Of a stretch of 50,549 nt of DNA, positions 45,826-50,549 are shown piece after piece. The notes below the pieces were generated by a model. That model saw only the letters and a program-made list of their open reading frames with translations, made no database searches and was not told the DNA's origin. Positions within the stretch are counted from its first letter, which is position 1. Each line of letters starts with the position of its first letter. The stretch comes from Evansella sp. AB-P1 (GTDB lineage Bacteria > Bacillota > Bacilli > Bacillales > Salisediminibacteriaceae). The stretch spans positions 1 through 50,549 of the forward strand of contig NZ_JARUKY010000028.1 in assembly GCF_029688925.1 (NCBI RefSeq), read 5' to 3'. A program made the position numbers and the translations under genes.

Positions 45826-46725
45826 ATGAATACAATTAAAGTGAAACAATTAGCAAAAAGTAAAGGGCTAGATATAGTAGAAGATTCCATAAAAATCAAT
45901 GAGTCTGGTGTTGATTTTCAAGTAGCACATGCTAAAGATCATACAGGAGATCAATGGATACTAAGAATTCCACGAAGACTAAAATCTATGAGACATGCCC
46001 TACAAGAGAAAAAAGCGTTAGATATCATTAATCATTTAGTAAGCTTTCAAGTTCCCGACTGGTCTTACTTCTCAGAAGACTTTATTGCCTATAAGCAACT
46101 AAGTGGTGTCCCTGCCGCTACTATTGACGTTGAACTGCAAGACTATGTATGGAGTTTTGATAAAAACAATGTACCGTCCGATTATTATTACTCTTTAGGA
46201 AAAGCTCTCGCTGAATTACACGCATTGTCTCAGGGAGCATTTAAAAATATCGGTGTAGAAGTTCTCGATGCTAGTGAGTTAAGAGCATCTATGAGACAGC
46301 GAATGGATCGTGTGAAAAAACAATTCCATGTCAATCAACATTTATGGGACCGCTGGCAAGCATGGCTAACTAATGACTCACTTTGGCCAACACATGTAGG
46401 GGTCAAACATGGTGACCTCCATCCAGGTCATATTCTTATTGATAAGAGCAATCATGTCACTACTGGTTTCATTGATTGGACAGAAGTGGGAATAGGAGAT
46501 ATATCTGTAGATTTCATGTCACATCATCTACTTTTTGGTAAAGATGGATTAACAAAATTAATTGATGCTTATGACAATGCCGGGGGAAAAACTTGGTCAA
46601 GAATGGAAGAGCATATTGTTGAACTTCTAACAACGACAGGCATCACTGTTGCAGAATATGCTCAAGTCTCAGGTATAAAAGAGATGCATGAGACAGCTGC
46701 ACATATGCTAGCAAGCGAAAACTAA
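45826..46725 (+). CDS. mph: Mph-family macrolide 2'-phosphotransferase (MphK/YcbJ-like)
   Basis: The 299-residue APH-fold kinase transfers phosphate from GTP (or ATP) to the 2'-OH of the macrolide desosamine, inactivating the drug in the cytosol. Catalytic residues lie in VKHGDLHPGH (Asp197, His199) and FIDWTE (Asp217, the metal-binding DFG equivalent). The N-terminal lobe has WILRIPRR with Arg/Lys near the nucleotide. The layout is closer to Mph enzymes, including Bacillus YcbJ/MphK, than to aminoglycoside kinases. The ATG has GGAGG 8 nt upstream. The gene follows an ErmDL-like attenuator, which itself supports macrolides as the substrate. Confidence 0.88.
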   Translation: MNTIKVKQLAKSKGLDIVEDSIKINESGVDFQVAHAKDHTGDQWILRIPRRLKSMRHALQEKKALDIINHLVSFQVPDWSYFSEDFIAYKQLSGVPAATIDVELQDYVWSFDKNNVPSDYYYSLGKALAELHALSQGAFKNIGVEVLDASELRASMRQRMDRVKKQFHVNQHLWDRWQAWLTNDSLWPTHVGVKHGDLHPGHILIDKSNHVTTGFIDWTEVGIGDISVDFMSHHLLFGKDGLTKLIDAYDNAGGKTWSRMEEHIVELLTTTGITVAEYAQVSGIKEMHETAAHMLASEN

Positions 46726-47125
46726 TGATTCATGGGGACGGTTCTCGTGATGCATTTTCAAAATACTAGGGAACTTCCTTTATTTCATTGGCCCCTAACT
46801 CAGCTTACAATCTATCTTTTATATTCTTAAGGAAAAATGGATGCCTGCCCCTCGACGCAGTATGCAGTACTGGTCTTGGAGACAGGCATCAAGTTCCGTT
46901 TGTTGTATACTTCAAACCTTTTTTGAAATTGGTAATACCCTCCCTTTTTTCAATTGGTATACCATATCTAGCTTGTGGATTATCCTACTAGGATCTTCAA
47001 CTAAAATATCATATAAAAATATCTGTTTTTTTTGAAAAAGGATTCAAGTAGTCGATCATCACAGGATGGATCCGACAGTTGCATATAAACCTTCACCTTT
47101 AATAGTTCATTGACAGCCCCTTTAA
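46726..47125. other. Intergenic with repeat pieces
   Basis: There is a family A half-element (GGGGACGGTTCTCGTGATGCAT) at 46734-46755 just after mph and an inverted pair GATGCCTGCCCC/GAGACAGGCATC at about 46848-46891. No gene seen. Confidence 0.5.
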
Positions 47126-47330
47126 TTAGGTTGTTGCTATACCAAATAAAGCTCCCGACTGAACATGATGAATCATGTCACTGGGGAGCTCCTCTGTATA
47201 ACTTACATTAAAGAAACGATGTACACTTTGTAAGTCATAATTTTCATCCAAACCTACATAAGAAACAATTTCAAAATCTTCCCCCTCTACTAGACCATTA
47301 CTGGAAATAAACTCTTTTATACAGCTTTTT
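47126..47330 (-). pseudogene. Relic 3 of the unidentified gene family (longest)
   Basis: The minus-strand frame reads KEFISSNGLVEGEDFEIVSY, VGLDENYDLQSVHRFFNVSY and TEELPSDMIHHVQSGALFG before a stop at 47126-47128. Stops lie upstream and no start is present. It matches relic 2 (30188) in its first half and relic 1 (4567) in its second half, so all three descend from one gene. A family C end fragment (GGCGACTGGAGTTAGATA) follows at about 47373. Confidence 0.6.
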
Positions 47331-47419
47331 TCTCATTTCATTTCCTATCCCCCCTCACTAGAAAAGATCAAGGCGACTGGAGTTAGATACCTTACCCCTG
47401 AACACAAGAAGATACATCA

Positions 47420-47926
47420 CTACTCCCTACATAATGCAGGCCAACCGTACATTGTCCTCCAACCATTTTCATAAATTCTTGAAAAAAGATTATACTCTTC
47501 TAGATCCATTAAATAGAAGGAGATACGCCAATCATATTTTGATAACACAGGATAAGCATTTAACCCTAATCTTCCAGTTCCCTCCCCTGTCTTTCTCAAA
47601 TGGGATTGAATACGACTTCTGACATCCTTTCGCATTCCATTGTATACTACATGCCATCCATCATTTATTTTTGGTAAATATTTTGTTCTACTTGTTATAA
47701 TCCGACTTATAGGGACCAATCCTTTTTGATATTCTAATGGGAACTCCAAGTTTTCGAAAACATGATTCGGAGTATTTGTCTCTAACCAATACAGTCCTGG
47801 ACATTTGGTAGGAAGCTCAGGCACATGAAGTTTTAGTTCACTATTTTCCTTTGTCAGCATATGTACATTTTCTAATCTCTTATTTTCCACTTTATTTATC
47901 TTCTCTATTATTTCATTAGTTTTCAT
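47420..47926 (-). CDS. GIY-YIG-like nuclease domain protein
   Basis: The 168-residue protein has a charged helical N-terminus (about 1-35), then a GIY-YIG-like core: CPGLYWLET, then HVVYNGMRKDVRSRIQSHLR (YIG and catalytic-Arg helix), YDWRISFYLMDL and a late ENGWRTMYGWP bearing the likely Glu. The GIY motif is GLYW, a mild variant. Probably a DNA endonuclease of unknown role. The ATG follows CGGGAGG. It is divergent from the DUF2161 gene, another nuclease-fold protein. Confidence 0.7.
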   Translation of the reverse strand: MKTNEIIEKINKVENKRLENVHMLTKENSELKLHVPELPTKCPGLYWLETNTPNHVFENLEFPLEYQKGLVPISRIITSRTKYLPKINDGWHVVYNGMRKDVRSRIQSHLRKTGEGTGRLGLNAYPVLSKYDWRISFYLMDLEEYNLFSRIYENGWRTMYGWPALCRE

Positions 47927-48026
47927 TATTTGATCCTCCCGATAAAACTTTTTTCAATATATTAAATTAAAGTCTACTAATATGATAAAATAAAATCTAG
48001 TATTTTTTAATTGGACGGTGCTAACC

Positions 48027-48743
48027 TTGAAAGAAAAAGTGAAACTAAAAGAGTCAGATTTATACAAACCCATTCAAAAGTACTTCAAGCGTAAAGGGTA
48101 CGACGTTTATGGGGAAGTAAAAAATTGTGATATGGCAGTAACAAAAGATGACGAGCTGTTAATGATTGTAGAATTAAAACTGAATTTAAGTGTGGATCTA
48201 CTCATACAAGCAACCAAAAGGCAACGGTTAACAGACCATGTATATATTGCGATCCCGAAGCCGAAAAAACACAACCCTCGTTCCAAAAAGTGGCGAGATG
48301 CTTGTCACTTACTGCAAAGATTAGAGTTAGGTCTTATTCTTGTTTCCTTCACAGAGAAACAAAAAAGAGTGGAAGTTATCATAGAACCAACACCTTTTCA
48401 TCGTCCCATAAATATGGGAAAAGCAAAATACCTCAGGCAAGCAATAATAAAAGAAATCAATGGCCGAAGTGGTGATTATAATATTGGTGGTTCTAACAGA
48501 AAACAAATTATGACCGCTTATCGAGAAAATTGCGTACAAATTGCTTGTTACTTAGAACATCATGGGGAATTATCACCAAAAGTTTTACTTCAAATGGGAA
48601 CGGGAAAGAAAACGCAATCCATATTAAGTAAAAATTATTACGGATGGTTTGTGCGTGTAAAAAGAGGCATCTATACCCTAAGTGAAAAAGGCAAACGTGA
48701 AATAAGAGAGTATCCAGATCTTGTGAAGTATTATCATCTGTAA
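48027..48743 (+). CDS. DUF2161 protein with PD-(D/E)XK-type core
   Basis: The protein of about 238 residues starts with a Vsr/Holliday-resolvase-like core: a helix with DLYKPIQKYFKRKGY, CDMAVTK (Asp), IVELKLN (ExK) and LLIQATKRQRLTDHVYIAIP. The C-terminal part (about 140-235) looks like a winged helix (KVLLQMGTGKKTQSILSKNY). It matches the DUF2161 family, annotated as putative phosphodiesterases; the reaction is untested. The start is uncertain: TTG at 48027 with GGACGGTG upstream is preferred to GTG at 48018. Confidence 0.8.
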   Translation: MKEKVKLKESDLYKPIQKYFKRKGYDVYGEVKNCDMAVTKDDELLMIVELKLNLSVDLLIQATKRQRLTDHVYIAIPKPKKHNPRSKKWRDACHLLQRLELGLILVSFTEKQKRVEVIIEPTPFHRPINMGKAKYLRQAIIKEINGRSGDYNIGGSNRKQIMTAYRENCVQIACYLEHHGELSPKVLLQMGTGKKTQSILSKNYYGWFVRVKRGIYTLSEKGKREIREYPDLVKYYHL

Positions 48744-48747
48744 TCAT

Positions 48748-48770
48748 GGGGACGGTTCTCACGATGCTAT
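48748..48770. repeat. Family A half-element, CTCACGATGCTAT subtype
   Basis: GGGGACGGTTCTCACGATGCTAT follows the DUF2161 stop; the same sequence occurs at 31636-31658. Confidence 0.7.
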
Positions 48771-48874
48771 TTTAAAATAACGAATAAAATTTTACTCTGA
48801 TATTTTAAGGTGTTCTTAGACCAATACGATAAAAGCTTTAGCATAAAACTAGGAACCAAACCCTCCTCCCTCTA

Positions 48875-49297
48875 TTATCTAGGGGGTATAGCATTTTTCT
48901 TATAAACTACATATGTTTTGGCCAGTTTGTCATGAAACCCTGTTTTTCTTTCTGTAAAAGCCACCATAAGATAACCAATAAATAATACGACTGAAAGAAA
49001 TTCACTTAAATATCTTCCAGTGGATTTTGCTAGCGTTAATTTATTTCCTTTGTGATCTATTATTTTCAAGCCGAATAGTGCTTTTCCAACTGTACCTTGA
49101 AGCTTAGTAACAGGTAAGATGATTCTATACAAAGACCAGATGACTAAAATGGGGATGTTAAACCATATCGTATCCTTTTCTCCACCCAATCCAAATACAA
49201 GATGATTGAATAGATTTAACGGATAAAGAATGACCAACATGTCCACAAAAAAAGCAAAAAACCTTCTCAAGAATCCTACATAAACAACATTTTCCAT
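48875..49297 (-). CDS. RDD-family membrane protein
   Basis: The 140-residue protein has three membrane helices in the RDD arrangement. An early GFLRRFFAFFVDMLVIL carries the Arg and Asp, a middle helix ends at PVTKLQGTVGKALFGLKIID, and a last helix SEFLSVVLFIGYLMVAF is followed by FHDKLAKTYVV. RDD proteins are small membrane proteins of mostly unknown role, some linked to ion or solute homeostasis. The ATG has GGGAGGAG upstream. Single-gene unit. Confidence 0.85.
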   Translation of the reverse strand: MENVVYVGFLRRFFAFFVDMLVILYPLNLFNHLVFGLGGEKDTIWFNIPILVIWSLYRIILPVTKLQGTVGKALFGLKIIDHKGNKLTLAKSTGRYLSEFLSVVLFIGYLMVAFTERKTGFHDKLAKTYVVYKKNAIPPR

Positions 49298-49451
49298 AAA
49301 ATAACTCCTCCCTTGAAACTATGGAAACGGTTCTACTTACGATGCTATATCAGTATTCTTTTGTAACTCCCCTTATATTGTATTCTCCCTCAACTTACTG
49401 ACTACTGTTTATTTCTAAACAATAACTAGCTAACTATCTATGGATAAAAAA

Positions 49452-49497
49452 AGACCACCCCGTGTCGTACACTACAACGCACGTGGTCTGTTTCTTT
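49452..49497 (-). terminator. Terminator of the last gene
   Basis: AGACCAC/GTGGTCT arms are followed on the minus strand by a run of seven T, about 110 bp after the DUF2339-like stop. Confidence 0.7.
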
Positions 49498-49608
49498 CCT
49501 ATACTTTATTTTAACCTTTCTTTTATTCTTTTAATCCAAACTCCCATAAGTATACGGACAAAAAGAGCCCCATTTTAAGGACTCTTCACATCTTTTCTTG
49601 TATTCAAA

Positions 49609-50549
49609 TCAAAAGGTATTTCCATCCTTTCGATGTGAAATCGCTTCTTGATTACTGGACACCTTTTGATACATATATGAAATTCCTAATAAGGCAATTC
49701 CAAAGCAGAAATAAGCAAGAATTTTACTACTTTCTGTTAAGAACGATAAATCATACAAAATCAATTTCCCTGTGGAAAGGAGTGTTAATCCTAAGCCTAG
49801 GCGTCGAATATACACATATTTTTTTTGAAATCCATATAAAATATATGCTATTGCTACCACTAAGAAAACGGAGCTAAAAACAAAGCCAACATCCCCAAGA
49901 TGAAGCTGAACATTTATGAAAGCAGCGAGAACACCTAATAAATAAACAGCAAGAATTAGAGGATACAGTTCAAGGTTCTTATACTGTTGACGAATAAAGG
50001 AAATCAATATATCCCTTCCACTATAAAAGACAAGTACATTGAACGTAATTAACATACCTAGAGCTAGAAATTCAATTGCAGTATTTTCGGAAAAATTCCG
50101 CTGTAACGTAGGAGTGGTGAATGTGACAACAAGACCAATTAACGAACCTATTCCATAAAGGAAGAGGCAATAATATTTTACGACTTTGTCATACAAGAAC
50201 GTCGCCTTTGTTAAAGCGTATGCTAAGCCAATTGTTACAAACGCCATAAGCATCATTTCATAAAACGTATATAATGGAAACTCACGAGGAATCCATTGCT
50301 CATAAAGATAGCGACTTTCATACAATACATACATCCAAAGATTTCCTAGGGAAAAATATTTAAGATAATCAATTATGTTTTTATTCCGAAAGACAATGGA
50401 TCCTGCTCCTTCTGTCCTCCGTATCCATACATAATAACTTGTTACTATCATTAATCCCAGCGTAATTGCAAAGTAACTAAAGTTAAAGTTAAAAGAGAGT
50501 CTCCATGCCCCTGACCAATACCCATAAACCTCAATGAAAAAGGTTCCTA
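49609..50549 (-). CDS. Multi-spanning membrane protein, DUF2339-like C-terminal part (5' end outside window)
   Basis: The frame is open upstream of its first ATG (50451) to the window edge (visible as GYWSGAWRLSFNFNFSYFAI), so the start lies beyond 50549. About nine to ten hydrophobic helices fill the visible part, with aromatic/basic loops, and the end LLSTGKLILYDLSFL then ILAYFCFGIALLGISYMYQK. That ending is typical of DUF2339 (CcmC-like/YpgQ-unrelated) large membrane proteins. The role is unknown. The family call needs a profile search with the full gene. Confidence 0.6.
   Translation of the reverse strand, partial: GTFFIEVYGYWSGAWRLSFNFNFSYFAITLGLMIVTSYYVWIRRTEGAGSIVFRNKNIIDYLKYFSLGNLWMYVLYESRYLYEQWIPREFPLYTFYEMMLMAFVTIGLAYALTKATFLYDKVVKYYCLFLYGIGSLIGLVVTFTTPTLQRNFSENTAIEFLALGMLITFNVLVFYSGRDILISFIRQQYKNLELYPLILAVYLLGVLAAFINVQLHLGDVGFVFSSVFLVVAIAYILYGFQKKYVYIRRLGLGLTLLSTGKLILYDLSFLTESSKILAYFCFGIALLGISYMYQKVSSNQEAISHRKDGNTF

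Noticed and set aside
45826-46725. Aminoglycoside phosphotransferase
   Set aside because: The APH fold is shared, but the overall layout fits Mph enzymes better and the upstream leader is of the macrolide-sensing type.

Overview
The window is about 50.5 kb of low-GC DNA from a Bacillaceae-type Firmicute. This is inferred from strong AGGAGG-type ribosome binding sites, frequent GTG and TTG starts, Gram-positive lipoproteins, catabolite-repression-like cre sites and families such as YesL/DUF624, DUF2161, Rpn and T5orf172. I cannot name the species. No rRNA, tRNA or CRISPR array was seen. Intergenic spaces carry several families of dispersed palindromic repeats, and there are many decayed genes, so this looks like accessory chromosome.

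Region by region. 1-7.8 kb: a window-truncated T5orf172 (GIY-YIG) protein, a coiled-coil protein, a MORN-repeat protein preceded by a nonsense-split zinc-finger-like gene, an HSL-type esterase, a zinc-ribbon membrane protein, a lipoprotein and a HEPN/MNT toxin-antitoxin pair. 7.8-16.6 kb: a complete Wadjet operon jetABCD (anti-plasmid SMC-like complex plus TOPRIM-type nuclease), with its own promoter and with identical 59-bp palindromes on both sides. 16.6-21.3 kb: an unrecognised protein and a large secreted multi-module family 9 pectate-lyase-like enzyme with a cre-like site upstream. 21.8-26.4 kb: an operon of BCCT transporter, TetR regulator and CocE/NonD hydrolase behind a promoter with three 17-bp-spaced operator boxes. 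26.6-32.4 kb: a helical protein, a wrecked sugar dehydrogenase, a duplicated Rpn nuclease gene, a permuted-papain peptidase and a broken lipoprotein. 32.4-43.8 kb: a carbohydrate locus with a DUF1593 nucleoside-hydrolase-like enzyme, two paralogous LacI regulators, a YesL-like membrane protein, and a five-gene operon for a binding protein, two CUT1 permeases, an aldo/keto reductase and a TIM-barrel glycosidase. 44.4-50.5 kb: an HNH protein, a macrolide phosphotransferase gene (mph-like) with an attenuator leader, a GIY-YIG-like protein, a DUF2161 nuclease-like protein, an RDD protein and a window-truncated membrane protein.

The most exciting item is the 45.33-46.73 kb unit. A promoter is followed by a 15-codon leader peptide, MMHAGRLRQQTLNNK, that matches the macrolide-arrest peptide ErmDL (MTHSMRLRFPTLNQ) at M1, H3, RLR at 6-8 and TLN at 11-13. 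Hairpins and two intrinsic terminators follow, and then an Mph-type macrolide 2'-phosphotransferase gene. This reads as a drug-inducible transcription attenuator controlling a phosphotransferase rather than an erm methylase. Other signals worth attention are a structured intergenic repeat with compensatory base changes, the direct repeats bracketing Wadjet, the phased operator array, and three relics of one unknown gene.
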